Translations under genes and position numbers: made by a program
Notes under the pieces: generated by a model
Database searches by the model: none
Told to the model about the DNA's origin: nothing
Seen by the model: the letters and a program-made list of their open reading frames with translations, nothing else
NCBI GenBank assembly: GCA_017481225.1
Contig: JAFUPM010000095.1
Span: 1 to 34,451 of the forward strand
Source of the DNA: Clostridia bacterium
GTDB taxonomy: Bacteria; Bacillota; Clostridia; Oscillospirales; CAG-272
Direction of reading: 5' to 3'
Length of the DNA: 34,451 nt
Shown: piece after piece, positions 1-9,511 of the stretch
Layout: the number at the start of each line of letters is the position of its first letter
How positions within the stretch are numbered: the stretch's first letter is position 1

Positions 1-3000
1 TCATCGGAGATGAAAGCCTCGAAGGAAACGTTGAATGCAATATTGACAGCGTTTGAATCGTTGTCGGAAATACCGATGTAATATACAGCGCCTGCAGGAA
101 CGTAAACGGTTACGCTGGAAGCGATAATTGCATTGCCGTCATCATCGTAGCCGGTAATGTTGCTAACAGAGTTGTAGGGATCGTTAATGCCAACGCAGAT
201 GTAAGCGCTTGCGAAGTCGGAGGAAACGGTAAGGTATCCGCCGGTGATAGCAGTAGAGGAATACCAAATATTATCCCAACCGCCGGGGAATGCGCAAACG
301 TAGTCGCCGGGAATGCCGGAGAAGGGGTTCTCGGTAGTGCCATCGGGCTCGGTGGTCTCGCCGCCGCCAATGTCATCGCCACCCTCGGAGGTGGTGCAGG
401 TAACGTTCAGCGTGCAAGCCTGATCTGCTGCAACACCGAACATAGAGAGCATACCGAAGGAAACGGTGTACTCGCCTGCTGTGAGAGTGTAGGTGTAATC
501 GTCATTTCTGGTAAATACATTGCCGTTTGCATCGGTAATGCTTGCAATGAAGAGGTTACCTGCAGCAAGCTTGTAATTGCCGTCAGCGGTAACGATAAGA
601 GGTCTGATTGCAGAGTCTGCAGAAACCTCGCCAGCGGAGAAGTAAAGGATGTTTGAGCCCTCTACGATAGTGGTGTTGTAATCGTTGTTATCATCATCGC
701 CACCGCCAGAGGATCCGCCTACAGTAGAGTAAAGCACACAGGTTGCACCTGCTGCGGAATCTGCGAAGATGTAGTATACGGTGTCTACCTCAGGGCTAAC
801 AGTAGTGCCTGCGGTAGCAGAGGGGTCGGTGAGGTCGGTGTAGAACTGTGCGCCGCCCTCAATAGTAGCGGTAACGCCTGCCTTAACGGTAACGAAGAGA
901 GGAGTCCAGCTGCTTGCTGCGATGATAACGCTGCCCTCGCCTGCTACAACGTAGGGGGTCGCCTCGGAGCCGTCGCCGGTGATGCCTTCATCAACTATGG
1001 GGTCATCGCCGCCGGGAACGTCGGGCTCGTCGCCGCCGACCTCGCCTGCCACGAAGGAAACGCCGATTACGTATGCGCCCTTGTTAATAGAGCCAACGTA
1101 GAACTCATACTTTTCGCCTGCGTTAAGTGCAACCTCAACGGTAGCGCCGCCCTCAGCGTTGTCATAAAGGTCAACCTCGGGGTTGCCGTAAGCGTCGTAG
1201 CTTACCTTGCTCCAGAGTGCAAGGTTTGCGGGAAGAGTGAAGGTGTAGGTTCCTTCCTCGGTAGCTGTGTAGCTGTAGAGGTCGAAGAAGCCGTATGTAT
1301 CGGTAACCGCAACGTTAACGGTGTTAGCGTCGTCCTCGCCGATGTCGGGAGCCTGCTCGCTCTCAACGATAAGGTCGAATGCCTTAACGATATCACCAAA
1401 GGTGATGGTTACAGCGTACTCGCCGGGCTCAAGAATCTTGATCTTGAGGCAGTTGTTGTAGGAGGAGTAACCGTTAAGGAGAGTGTCGTTTGCATCCCAA
1501 GCCTTAGCGGTGGAGTTAGGATCCTTGTTAACGAAGGAGTAGGAGAAGTCACCCGACGTCATGAAGTCGAAGCTTGCAGTCATGGGGTAGGGATCGCCTA
1601 CGTGAAGGTTGAGGTAAGCACCCTCGGTAACGGTGAGGCTGTCACCTACGGGAGCCTCTTCAAGGATAACGTACTGGCTCCATTCATCGAACTCGTACTT
1701 GGTAACAAGAGAGAACTCGAAGGACTGAGGAATGAGAGAAGCTCTGGGATAAGGAGTAGTGAAGGTTCTCTCGCCGGAACGCTGGCTTACTACGTAGTCG
1801 TAAACCGAGGGGTTCGCGGTAGCTTTAAGCTGAATGTCGGTAACGGTGGTGTTACCCTCTGCATCAGTGCTTACGGTGTAGGTGAGATCGGAGTCAGCCT
1901 CGAAGTCTCTGTAAACCTCGACGGTGATTTTCGCATTGTCGATAACGAGGTTATCGTCAACGGTGAACTCAACTGCAGCGTTGTAAAGCTCAACCTCAAC
2001 AAGAACGTCGCCGCTCTGGCTGGAAGGAACGATGTTGATGTTGTAGCAGGTGAAGGAGAAGCTGTAAACACCGGTCTCGGCATTGTAGCTTTCCTCAGCA
2101 TTTACGGACAGGCCGTCGGTTGCGATTGCTCTGCCGTAGAGAAGATAGATGAGGTTAGCAAGAGTGCTGGTGTCGTCCGATGCGCTGGGAAGAATGCTGC
2201 CGGGGACGTAGTTGTAGCCGTTAAGGAACTGCATCTCGCCGGATGCGGGAGTGAGCTTGTAGTCGCCGAATCTCTTGGAAACGCCGAATACGCTGTCCTC
2301 GCCCGTCTGCTCGAACCAGTACTCGTCAGCGCCGACAAAGCCACTCTGATCGAAGGTCTTGTCGAAGATGTAGGAGTAGCCGTTACCGAGAACGAAGTAA
2401 ACCTCGTTGCTAAGGTAGGACTCTACATCGTAGCTGCCCGCAGAACCGCCGTATACGGTCTGGTTTGCAATGATGCTTGCATCAACAACCTTATGGTTGC
2501 GCGCCATAGCCGCGGTGAGAACTGCAAGGAAGTCTGCCTTGTCAATCTCTCCTACCTTTGCTCCGCAAACGGTGCAGTAGCCTGCAGCGTCAATGGTGTG
2601 AGGCTCGCTGTCAGCTACCTCAACCTTATGCTCGCAAAGAGCTGCGTGCCAGTGGTTGTCCTCATCGTAGGTCCACTCGTCATCATAAACGTGCTGGTGG
2701 ATATCCTCGATGACGTAGTTACAAACATCGCACTTGCCGTCAGCATTCTCGTCTGCGTGGTCAGCTGCGTCGATACCGACTACAACGTGACCGCAGGTAG
2801 CTGCGTGCCAGTGCTGTGTGCAGTTAACGGTCCAGGTCTCTGTCTCATACTCGTGAGTATGGTCTGTGAAGGTACAGAGATCGCATGCACCGTCGTTGTT
2901 TGCGTCGACGTGAGCCAGCTTTGAGGGCTCGAGGTCTTCGCAATCGCAGGTTGCTTCATACCAGTGACCCTCGGAGTCTTTCGACCACTCGGTCTCAAAG

Positions 3001-3104
3001 GTATGTGTGTGTCCGTCTCCGCCCTGTGAGTCGGTTGCCACGCAGGATGCGAGGGCAACCATTGTCAGAATGAGGCAAAGAAGGAGCGCGAATACTCTTT
3101 TCAT
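1..3104 (-). CDS. Large surface lipoprotein with three N-terminal His/Cys repeats, C-terminus cut by window edge
   Basis: An open minus-strand frame of 1034 complete codons runs from ATG at 3104 off the left edge without a stop. AGGAGG lies 9 bases upstream of the ATG. The N-terminus is a lipoprotein signal with lipobox ALASC (Cys21). Residues about 32-180 hold three imperfect copies of a module: HxH, then a Trp, then HW or HWH, one or two Cys, and a closing CxxC (CDLC 74-77, CDVC 125-128, CTVC 177-180). Two copies have an Asp/Asn-rich DxNxDG-type stretch just before CxxC. The rest is beta-rich, with repeated Gly/Asp linkers and segments reminiscent of PPC or Ig-like sandwiches. I infer metal binding from the His/Cys pattern. 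The true function is unknown and no catalytic motif is visible. It has its own promoter, downstream of the VWA operon on the same strand. Confidence 0.85.
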   Translation of the reverse strand, partial: MKRVFALLLCLILTMVALASCVATDSQGGDGHTHTFETEWSKDSEGHWYEATCDCEDLEPSKLAHVDANNDGACDLCTFTDHTHEYETETWTVNCTQHWHAATCGHVVVGIDAADHADENADGKCDVCNYVIEDIHQHVYDDEWTYDEDNHWHAALCEHKVEVADSEPHTIDAAGYCTVCGAKVGEIDKADFLAVLTAAMARNHKVVDASIIANQTVYGGSAGSYDVESYLSNEVYFVLGNGYSYIFDKTFDQSGFVGADEYWFEQTGEDSVFGVSKRFGDYKLTPASGEMQFLNGYNYVPGSILPSASDDTSTLANLIYLLYGRAIATDGLSVNAEESYNAETGVYSFSFTCYNINIVPSSQSGDVLVEVELYNAAVEFTVDDNLVIDNAKITVEVYRDFEADSDLTYTVSTDAEGNTTVTDIQLKATANPSVYDYVVSQRSGERTFTTPYPRASLIPQSFEFSLVTKYEFDEWSQYVILEEAPVGDSLTVTEGAYLNLHVGDPYPMTASFDFMTSGDFSYSFVNKDPNSTAKAWDANDTLLNGYSSYNNCLKIKILEPGEYAVTITFGDIVKAFDLIVESEQAPDIGEDDANTVNVAVTDTYGFFDLYSYTATEEGTYTFTLPANLALWSKVSYDAYGNPEVDLYDNAEGGATVEVALNAGEKYEFYVGSINKGAYVIGVSFVAGEVGGDEPDVPGGDDPIVDEGITGDGSEATPYVVAGEGSVIIAASSWTPLFVTVKAGVTATIEGGAQFYTDLTDPSATAGTTVSPEVDTVYYIFADSAAGATCVLYSTVGGSSGGGDDDNNDYNTTIVEGSNILYFSAGEVSADSAIRPLIVTADGNYKLAAGNLFIASITDANGNVFTRNDDYTYTLTAGEYTVSFGMLSMFGVAADQACTLNVTCTTSEGGDDIGGGETTEPDGTTENPFSGIPGDYVCAFPGGWDNIWYSSTAITGGYLTVSSDFASAYICVGINDPYNSVSNITGYDDDGNAIIASSVTVYVPAGAVYYIGISDNDSNAVNIAFNVSFEAFISD

Positions 3105-3160
3105 AATAAAGAGCCTCCTTTTTGTTTTTATTTCAAGCTTTTGCCGAAATCATAGTTTGG

Positions 3161-3184
3161 CTTGCCGCGCCCCGGTGCGGCAAG
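3161..3184 (-). other. Perfect 8-bp hairpin in the leader of the large lipoprotein gene
   Basis: CTTGCCGC (3161-3168) and GCGGCAAG (3177-3184) are perfect inverted repeats with an 8-base loop, between the promoter and the start codon at 3104. There is no T-run after it on the minus strand, so an attenuator is not supported. A stabilising or regulatory leader structure is possible. Confidence 0.5.
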
Positions 3185-3224
3185 GTCGGGGGAATTAACC
3201 CTCCCCTCTGGGTTGATAACATAA

Positions 3225-3253
3225 ATTGTACTACACAAAATATTAAAAATCAA
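3225..3253 (-). promoter_or_regulatory. Sigma-A-type promoter for the large lipoprotein gene
   Basis: Read on the minus strand: -35 TTGATT (3253-3248), 17-base spacer, -10 TACAAT (3230-3225). It points at the gene starting at 3104, leaving a leader of about 115 bases. This suggests the gene is transcribed apart from the operon that ends at 3392. No convincing terminator is visible between the two. Confidence 0.65.
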
Positions 3254-3391
3254 GTACTTTTAACCATATTTTGTAAGTTTATAAGTGAAAAAGCAGATAT
3301 TTTAAATGTATTATAACAGAATTTAAGCTGTGAAGCGGGTAGAAAGCCGACGCGCATAAGACGGGCGCGACATAGCTTCCTTTGCGCAAAA

Positions 3392-5014
3392 TCACGCCTT
3401 TGGCTCGTAGTAGAGGCAGGCGAAAAGCCACTCGGAGCCTATGGGCGCCTGGTAATTTATACCGTCCCAATCGGTTCCGTCGATGTAGCCTGCACCGTCG
3501 TAGAAGAGTCTGGCTCTGGCGCTGTTGGCGTAGTGGTAGAGGAACTGCTTCAGCTCCTCGGTTACGGGTACTGCGCCGTCAGTGTTTGCGTATTGGGCGT
3601 AGCCTGCGCGTCCGACAAGCTCCGCAGGGCATCTGCGACAGTTAGAAAGGCAGTTGGTACATTCATCGGTGCAAGCCCAGCCGCCCGTGGTCACGCTTGA
3701 GTCGTGGCAGGGACACTCCGTCACGCAGTAGTAGCTCCCGCCGTTGACGTTGCCCAGGGTTGCCAGGCGGTCGTAGCCCTCGATAAAATGCTTGTAGTTG
3801 TATCCGCCTACGGAAAGGGCGTTGTTGATGACCTCGTTTCCGCGGTACTCAATGTTGTAGAAGGAATTGTCGATAAAGCGGCAAGCCGATGTTACGTTCG
3901 CGTAAAGCACGGGACCGTAGCCGTCGGTGTCGGCGTACTTTTCCTTATCGTAAATATGGTAGAAGCCGTCGCCGCCGTCGCTCTTTTTCCAAAGCTTAAC
4001 AAGACTCTGGTCGAAAACCTTAACGTAGGGGCTGCCGTTCAGCGAATACTCGGGGTATTTGATTGTGTAGCCGTCGCCGTACTCGTGGTCGTTTACGTCA
4101 AAGTCTGAGAAATCGAACTTTGGGATAGCCATTCCGTAATTCACGGAGGGGTTAAGGGGGGTCGGCTCAATTTCGTTGTTGCGCTTCACGGCGAAGGTTA
4201 CCGTAATTGGGTACTGATTGAACTTTGACTCCGCCTTCACGGCGAAGGTGTAGACCACCTGTCCTGCGGAGCTTATCTGCTCGCTGACAATCTGCACCGA
4301 GTAAACGAAGTTTATGGTGTAGCTGCCTACGGGACCTCCGTCATAGACGGTGTGGTCCTTCCATTTCAGTCCAACCGAGGTACCGCCCCATACGTCGATA
4401 TAGGGGTTCACCGAGTCCTCGGTGACGTCAATCCAGCTCTCGATGGTATAAACACCCTCGGAGCTTGGCGCATACTCAAAGAATATTGCATCACCGGGAT
4501 TTTTAATAACCGCCGAGTAAACTCCCGTGGAGGAGAACTTATAGCAATTATACTCTCCCGTGCCGCCACCCACCAGAACGTTAAGGGGATAGAGGTTAAG
4601 CTCTATGTTCCTGTCGTCGTTTGTGGCGATATTCTCGTTGGGGTTGTAGGTGTATTCGTTAGGAACTCTGGAGAGGGTGACTCTGTAGTCGCCGTCAAGA
4701 CCGTCAATTCTCGCCACGCCCTGCTCGTTGAGGGGCGCTACGTGAACGCTGGAGTCATCCTTCCAATAAACGTCAATATCCATCCTCGGGCTGTAGCTCT
4801 GACCGTTAATCTTCACCGTGACGGTGAAATCGTCGGTGGGGTCATCGTTAAGCTCGGGCTGCTTTGTGCCGCCACTCTCGCCGTCGCCGTCCCCGTCCGA
4901 GGAGGAGCCGCCCGAGGGAGTACCCGTTGCTTCAATGTACTCTGCACAGGAGAAAAGACTAAGGAGAAGAGTGAGTAAAATTAACACGGATATGGGCTTT
5001 TTCAGTTTTTTCAT
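3392..5014 (-). CDS. Lipoprotein with a C-terminal eight-cysteine cluster, last gene of the MoxR/VWA operon
   Basis: 540 aa, starting with a signal peptide ending in lipobox LFSC (Cys23), then a Ser/Gly/Asp-rich linker (about 32-60) typical of a tether. The middle is beta-rich: residues about 63-145 look like a carboxypeptidase-regulatory or Ig-like fold. Residues 430-462 hold eight Cys in a tight pattern (C430, C434, C436, C448, C452, C455, C459, C462), which suggests a metal site or disulfide knot in an otherwise nearly Cys-free protein. The ATG overlaps the stop of the double-VWA gene by ATGA, with an AGGAG site inside that gene, so it is translationally coupled. I do not recognise the family. 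The context suggests an extracytoplasmic partner of the VWA proteins. Confidence 0.85.
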   Translation of the reverse strand: MKKLKKPISVLILLTLLLSLFSCAEYIEATGTPSGGSSSDGDGDGESGGTKQPELNDDPTDDFTVTVKINGQSYSPRMDIDVYWKDDSSVHVAPLNEQGVARIDGLDGDYRVTLSRVPNEYTYNPNENIATNDDRNIELNLYPLNVLVGGGTGEYNCYKFSSTGVYSAVIKNPGDAIFFEYAPSSEGVYTIESWIDVTEDSVNPYIDVWGGTSVGLKWKDHTVYDGGPVGSYTINFVYSVQIVSEQISSAGQVVYTFAVKAESKFNQYPITVTFAVKRNNEIEPTPLNPSVNYGMAIPKFDFSDFDVNDHEYGDGYTIKYPEYSLNGSPYVKVFDQSLVKLWKKSDGGDGFYHIYDKEKYADTDGYGPVLYANVTSACRFIDNSFYNIEYRGNEVINNALSVGGYNYKHFIEGYDRLATLGNVNGGSYYCVTECPCHDSSVTTGGWACTDECTNCLSNCRRCPAELVGRAGYAQYANTDGAVPVTEELKQFLYHYANSARARLFYDGAGYIDGTDWDGINYQAPIGSEWLFACLYYEPKA

Positions 5015-7680
5015 ACTTTTCCTTCTCCTTTCTTTACGCGCTTATTTTTAACGCCGCGGCGGATTTTCAAGGTCCTCAAAAGTATATCAAGGAGGAACAA
5101 AACGACTGCCGCAATAAGCAGAGGAATAGCGTAGCTTACCTTGTAGGTGGATACCTCGCTCTCGTCGTTTTCGAGGCTCGGAATCTCCCCCTCGGTTATG
5201 CCGCCGAAGTTGCGCATAAACTCGTAGACGTTGGTTTTATCAAATACTGCGAAGGCGTCGTACTCCGCAAGATAAGGCTTATCGAACCTTACGGTTGCGG
5301 TGTGGTCGGTGCCGTTCTGGGTGTAGGTCAGCTCCAGAGAATAGGAGCCTGCCGCAAGGCTGTCAAGAGTGTAGAAATACTTCTGGGAGTCGAAAATCAG
5401 GTCCCTTGTCACCGACTTGCCGTCGGGTGTGGTTATACGCACCTTGGCTGTTGCGCCGGGGTAGAGAATACTAGGCGTAAGCTCCACGTAGGTTTCAAAA
5501 TTATCTCTTTCCAGCTTCACGGTGAAGGGGTAATCGTGGTTTTCCTTCGGCACGTTGCTCGACAGTATGTTAGATAGGAATATAGATTTGGTTGTGCTGT
5601 CCCAGCCCTGGCACCATCTGCCCGCAAGGTCGGTTGCAAGGCTCGCAACGCGTCCGTTGCCGTGGCTGCGGTAGGCGTAGAAGGGAACTGTGGTTTTGTA
5701 GCCCGAGGGCTTCACGTAGTCAACGGTTACGGGAACCGTCGCATCGTGCTTAACCCTCAGCTGAATATAGCCGAGGACGTTGGGAAGCGACGTAAGTCCG
5801 CTGACCGCAGAGTCTCTGTATCTGACTATGTTGACCTTGGAATCACGGTTTATTACCGACTCGGTAACGTTGTCGGCAACGGCTCCGAAGATAACGTTAT
5901 CAACGTTGCCCTGACCTGCGGTGAGCTGGGTATAAACACCGCCCACGCCGCAGTTAACGATGCTTTTCATCATCGTCTTTCCGCCGGGGTCATCGGTACC
6001 CGTGGATATGGTGATAGCAGACACAGGAGTGCCTGATTGGTAAAGTTTAGTTGACATTTCAAGGGCATCTACGGTGCTGCTGAAGCTTAGTCCGTCGGAA
6101 ATAAGCATAACCTGATTTTGCTCAATTCCCATTCCCTCGACAACTCGGAGAGCCTCCTCAAGTCCCATACCGATGTCCGTTCCGTGGCTTGTGGAAAGCC
6201 CGTTGATTGTCTTTATCAGCTCATCCTTACATTCACGGACGTACCTTGGAGCATAAAGAGTAACCTGACCCGAGAAGGTGATAAGGCAGACCTGGTCATC
6301 CTCATTAAGCAAAGACAGAAGCCTTATAGCCGCGTCACGCGCATCGAAGAACTTGGACGCCATAAACATACTGTGGGAGGCATCAAGAACTATGGTGTAC
6401 AGCTTTCCGTCACGGGCGCTGTTGCCGTATTCGACGGGAAGGAGCTCGCTGAATTTCTTGAATATTGGGTGGTCCTCCTCGTCCTGGAGATAGAGGTCGC
6501 CCATAGTAATCAGACTTTTGCCGTACTGGGAGACCGCAATATCCAGCGAGTCGATAAAGGCGTTTACGTTTTTGACCTCGCGGAGGTCAACGTTTGATAC
6601 GATATACTCGTCGTAGACCGCCAGCTCCTCCAGCATAAAGGGAACCTCGTTTGAGGGGACGAGCCTTACGTCGATGTCCGCGCTATCACCTAGCACGCTC
6701 CGAACCAGAGTTTCGTCGGCAGGGCGGCCCGTAATGAGCAGGACCTTCGTTTTACCCTCTACCGCCTGGGTGAAGGTATATTCGTTGTTGTAGGGTGATA
6801 TATCGCTGTCCGCCTTCGCCACGACCTTGTAATCGAACACGTCGGAGACGTCGGTGGGCAGGGGAAGGGTCACGGCGGTGAAGCCCGCTTCTACGGTAAC
6901 GTAGGCTTGATTGATAAGCTCGTACTCCGCCCCCTCGCCTGCGGACCGAGCCTTGGAATAAAGCTCTAACTCAACGTTTGCCACAGCGGAGGAATTAAGC
7001 AGAAGCTTAACCTCGGAAGCTTTATCCTGGTAGGTTGCCGCCGCATGCTCCGCGGAGGATATCTGCACCTCACATTCGCCCTCCTTCAGGGTGTTGTTGA
7101 GGAAAATGGCGTCAACCTTGATACCTTCCTCGGTCAGCCTCTCAACGCAGGAGGCGAGTCCCGAGACGTTTGCGTTCACGGTGTCGTTACCGTCGGTAAT
7201 AAGCACTATCCGCTTAAGGGTGTCGCCCTTAAAGAGAGTTTCCGTGAAATTCAGCGCGCTGACTATGTCGGTTGAGCTGTCATCAACCTTAGCCTCGGAT
7301 ACGCTCTTCAAGGCTCTGCCTGCAGAGGTCAGAACTACGCTGTTTTTGCCGAAGCAGACGACGCCGAGGCTTGAGTTATCGGGTAGATTTTCCTTCAGCT
7401 CGGCGATGTAGCCGTCTATCTCGTCAAGATTTCTGTCGGAGGAATAGGAAACGTCGGCTACCACGAACACCGTGGTTTTCGTCAGCACGGTTACGGAGGA
7501 AAGCCCTGCCAGAGCGAGAGCTATGAGAGCCGATACCGCAATGTGAAGTCCCAGCGAAATTTTCCAGCCGAGGGTTTGGTTATCCTTGCTTTTCGAGATG
7601 AGGAAGGGTATCACGACAGCGAGAACCAGAGGGATTAAGACTAAGAGCAGATAAGGATTATCGAAGCTGATATTTTTCAT
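5011..7680 (-). CDS. Membrane protein with two VWA domains and a glutamine-amidotransferase-like middle region
   Basis: 889 aa from the ATG at 7680. An earlier in-frame ATG at 7719 adds 13 unlikely residues deeper in the upstream gene. Order: membrane segments at about 10-28 and 41-64; a first VWA domain with MIDAS DVSYS at 76-80 and a TDG near 162; a region near 311-397 resembling the class-I GATase-like fold often found in such proteins; a second VWA domain with DASHS at 433-437, GTDIG near 500 and SDG near 528; a beta-rich tail; and a final membrane segment at about 859-879 followed by a basic tail. Both metal-binding motifs look intact. It overlaps the 3' end of the BatA-like gene by 23 bases and the lipoprotein start by 4. 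Such proteins usually sit in MoxR/DUF58/BatA operons. The molecular role is unproven. Confidence 0.85.
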   Translation of the reverse strand: MKNISFDNPYLLLVLIPLVLAVVIPFLISKSKDNQTLGWKISLGLHIAVSALIALALAGLSSVTVLTKTTVFVVADVSYSSDRNLDEIDGYIAELKENLPDNSSLGVVCFGKNSVVLTSAGRALKSVSEAKVDDSSTDIVSALNFTETLFKGDTLKRIVLITDGNDTVNANVSGLASCVERLTEEGIKVDAIFLNNTLKEGECEVQISSAEHAAATYQDKASEVKLLLNSSAVANVELELYSKARSAGEGAEYELINQAYVTVEAGFTAVTLPLPTDVSDVFDYKVVAKADSDISPYNNEYTFTQAVEGKTKVLLITGRPADETLVRSVLGDSADIDVRLVPSNEVPFMLEELAVYDEYIVSNVDLREVKNVNAFIDSLDIAVSQYGKSLITMGDLYLQDEEDHPIFKKFSELLPVEYGNSARDGKLYTIVLDASHSMFMASKFFDARDAAIRLLSLLNEDDQVCLITFSGQVTLYAPRYVRECKDELIKTINGLSTSHGTDIGMGLEEALRVVEGMGIEQNQVMLISDGLSFSSTVDALEMSTKLYQSGTPVSAITISTGTDDPGGKTMMKSIVNCGVGGVYTQLTAGQGNVDNVIFGAVADNVTESVINRDSKVNIVRYRDSAVSGLTSLPNVLGYIQLRVKHDATVPVTVDYVKPSGYKTTVPFYAYRSHGNGRVASLATDLAGRWCQGWDSTTKSIFLSNILSSNVPKENHDYPFTVKLERDNFETYVELTPSILYPGATAKVRITTPDGKSVTRDLIFDSQKYFYTLDSLAAGSYSLELTYTQNGTDHTATVRFDKPYLAEYDAFAVFDKTNVYEFMRNFGGITEGEIPSLENDESEVSTYKVSYAIPLLIAAVVLFLLDILLRTLKIRRGVKNKRVKKGEGKV

Positions 7681-9511
7681 AACAGAATACCCCCCAATCC
7701 GCAATAAACAGTAAAGCAAGACAGATGAAAAGTATCAGAGTCGGGTCGTATTCGCCGTCTCTTTTCTCATAGGTCCTCTCTCCGGAAAGAGAGAAGGAGT
7801 CCTCTCTCACCGTCGGCACACTCTCCGCGGGGTGCGCTGCCGCATAAATACTGTAGGAGGTGTCAGCTCCCGATATTTTCATACTGACGGTATAGGTACC
7901 AACCTCGTCGAGAGGGAAGGTAGCCGTAGAGCCGTCGCTTTCGGCGTATATTTCCTTGCCCGAGGGGGAGTGAGCCTTGATTGCTTCGGCACCTGCCACA
8001 ACGTTAACTACCGCTTCTTCTCCGACGGTAAAGCCGGATTTGTCAATAACGCTCGGGAAGGAGTAGTCAAGCAGGTTGCGCATAAGAATAACGAAATCGG
8101 GATTTAAGGCTATATCCGAATCGTGTAAATCGAAGCCGAACACCACCTGGCGGTAGCCTTCGCCGTTAGTACCTGCGAAGATGACGGGATTTGAGTCGTA
8201 GGTGAAGAGCGTGTTGAATTTCAGGTACATTCCGCTGTACTTTACGTACTCCGAAATATAGATACCCGTGCCGTCCACACCGGCAAGCAGCTTTCTTACC
8301 GAGGAGGCGGTGGAGCTTGACTTCACAATCTCTCCAACACCGTCCTTGGCGCTCTCCAAGCCGCGTAAGCCGAAGCCCGAGTTCTCTATGCTCTTGGTGC
8401 AGTTCACAAGCCACACCGCGCCCTCGGGAAGGCTGTCGGGAGTGTAGCAGTCGAAGATGTAAAGACCGTAGCTGCCCTCGTGAGTGGGGTACTCCTCGGG
8501 CGTAATAACGGTAACCTCTGAGTCGAGATAAGCGTCGATTATCGCGCGGAAGAAGAAGCCCGTCTCGCTGACGATAAGGGTGCTGTAGGTTTTGTCATTT
8601 TTGATGTTGTAGGTTATTATTCCGTTGTCCTCTCCGTAGCCGTCGCTGTTCTTGACGGCGGTTCTGAAGGAGGAGAAGCGAGGAGTCTCGCAGCCAAGCT
8701 CTACGGCAGTTTTCTCGCCTGCCTTGACCGACACGTCGGCAAAAGCCGCGGGGGAGCTTGCTCCGTCAAGATAAAGCTCAACGGTCAGAGTCGCGTCCTT
8801 GGCGTAGGAGATTACCTCTGCCGTGACGTTAAGTTCGCCTGCCGTGTGGGAGTAGGTGACACCCGAGACGGCGTAGTTATCGTGACCGTCTTTGCCAACC
8901 TTGATAATCTCGATATTCTCGTGCTCTCCGTACGTCTTGTCGGTGACAAGATAGACCAGAGCCGAGGTGTTGGCGTCAAAGTATTTCTGAGCGACCTTAA
9001 GGGTTTTGGCTGTATCGGCAGAGGTGTACTCCGCCTCTATGCTCTCTACAAGCTCGCACGCCTTATCCTTGTTGGTTACGCCCTCGAACATCTTTACCGT
9101 ATCGCCCGCAACGCAGCTGAGAGTGTAGGTAGAGCCGTCTGCGGCGCCGCGTATGACGTCCTCTATCTCCTCCTTGGCAAGCTCAATACGGGTTGTACGT
9201 CCCTCCTTCATATTCATACTTCCCGTAGTGTCAAGCACGAAGCAATAATCGTGTGCGGCACCTGGTAAAGTGAACACGGGGTGGGCTATAGCTATAGCCG
9301 TAACGGTGATAATGAGTATCTGCAAAAGCAGGCTGATAAGTCCCGTCAGTCCGCTTAAGGGGTTCCTTTTCTTGAGGAACCTTTCGCTTAGCTTCCAAAT
9401 GAAGGTGGAGGTGACGGTTTGCTCGTTGTATTTGCTTCTGAGAATGTAGATTAAAATTACGATGGGTATGCCAACAAGCACCAGCAAGCCCAAAGGATAT
9501 GTAAAGCTCAT
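7658..9511 (-). CDS. BatA-like VWA-domain membrane protein
   Basis: 617 aa. The N-terminus is an aerotolerance-regulator (BatA-type) membrane region with helices at about 5-25 and 59-79. A VWA domain follows whose MIDAS reads DTTGS (94-98), with Thr in place of the usual middle Ser, an allowed variant. A long beta-rich middle leads to a C-terminal membrane helix at about 590-610. The start overlaps the DUF58 stop by ATGA, showing translational coupling. BatA-type proteins are known as MoxR-operon partners thought to present a VWA domain at the membrane for complex assembly or stress resistance. The substrate here is unknown. Confidence 0.87.
   Translation of the reverse strand: MSFTYPLGLLVLVGIPIVILIYILRSKYNEQTVTSTFIWKLSERFLKKRNPLSGLTGLISLLLQILIITVTAIAIAHPVFTLPGAAHDYCFVLDTTGSMNMKEGRTTRIELAKEEIEDVIRGAADGSTYTLSCVAGDTVKMFEGVTNKDKACELVESIEAEYTSADTAKTLKVAQKYFDANTSALVYLVTDKTYGEHENIEIIKVGKDGHDNYAVSGVTYSHTAGELNVTAEVISYAKDATLTVELYLDGASSPAAFADVSVKAGEKTAVELGCETPRFSSFRTAVKNSDGYGEDNGIITYNIKNDKTYSTLIVSETGFFFRAIIDAYLDSEVTVITPEEYPTHEGSYGLYIFDCYTPDSLPEGAVWLVNCTKSIENSGFGLRGLESAKDGVGEIVKSSSTASSVRKLLAGVDGTGIYISEYVKYSGMYLKFNTLFTYDSNPVIFAGTNGEGYRQVVFGFDLHDSDIALNPDFVILMRNLLDYSFPSVIDKSGFTVGEEAVVNVVAGAEAIKAHSPSGKEIYAESDGSTATFPLDEVGTYTVSMKISGADTSYSIYAAAHPAESVPTVREDSFSLSGERTYEKRDGEYDPTLILFICLALLFIADWGVFCYEKYQLR

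Noticed and set aside
1602-2924. 440-codon plus-strand open frame opposite the left-edge lipoprotein
   Set aside because: It is a shadow of the minus-strand gene, which has a lipoprotein signal, ribosome site, promoter and coherent repeats. The plus frame has no site or recognisable domain.
3305-3391. Terminator after the MoxR/VWA operon
   Set aside because: Only a 5-bp CGCGC/GCGCG stem without a U-run is present on the minus strand, so read-through into the lipoprotein gene cannot be excluded.
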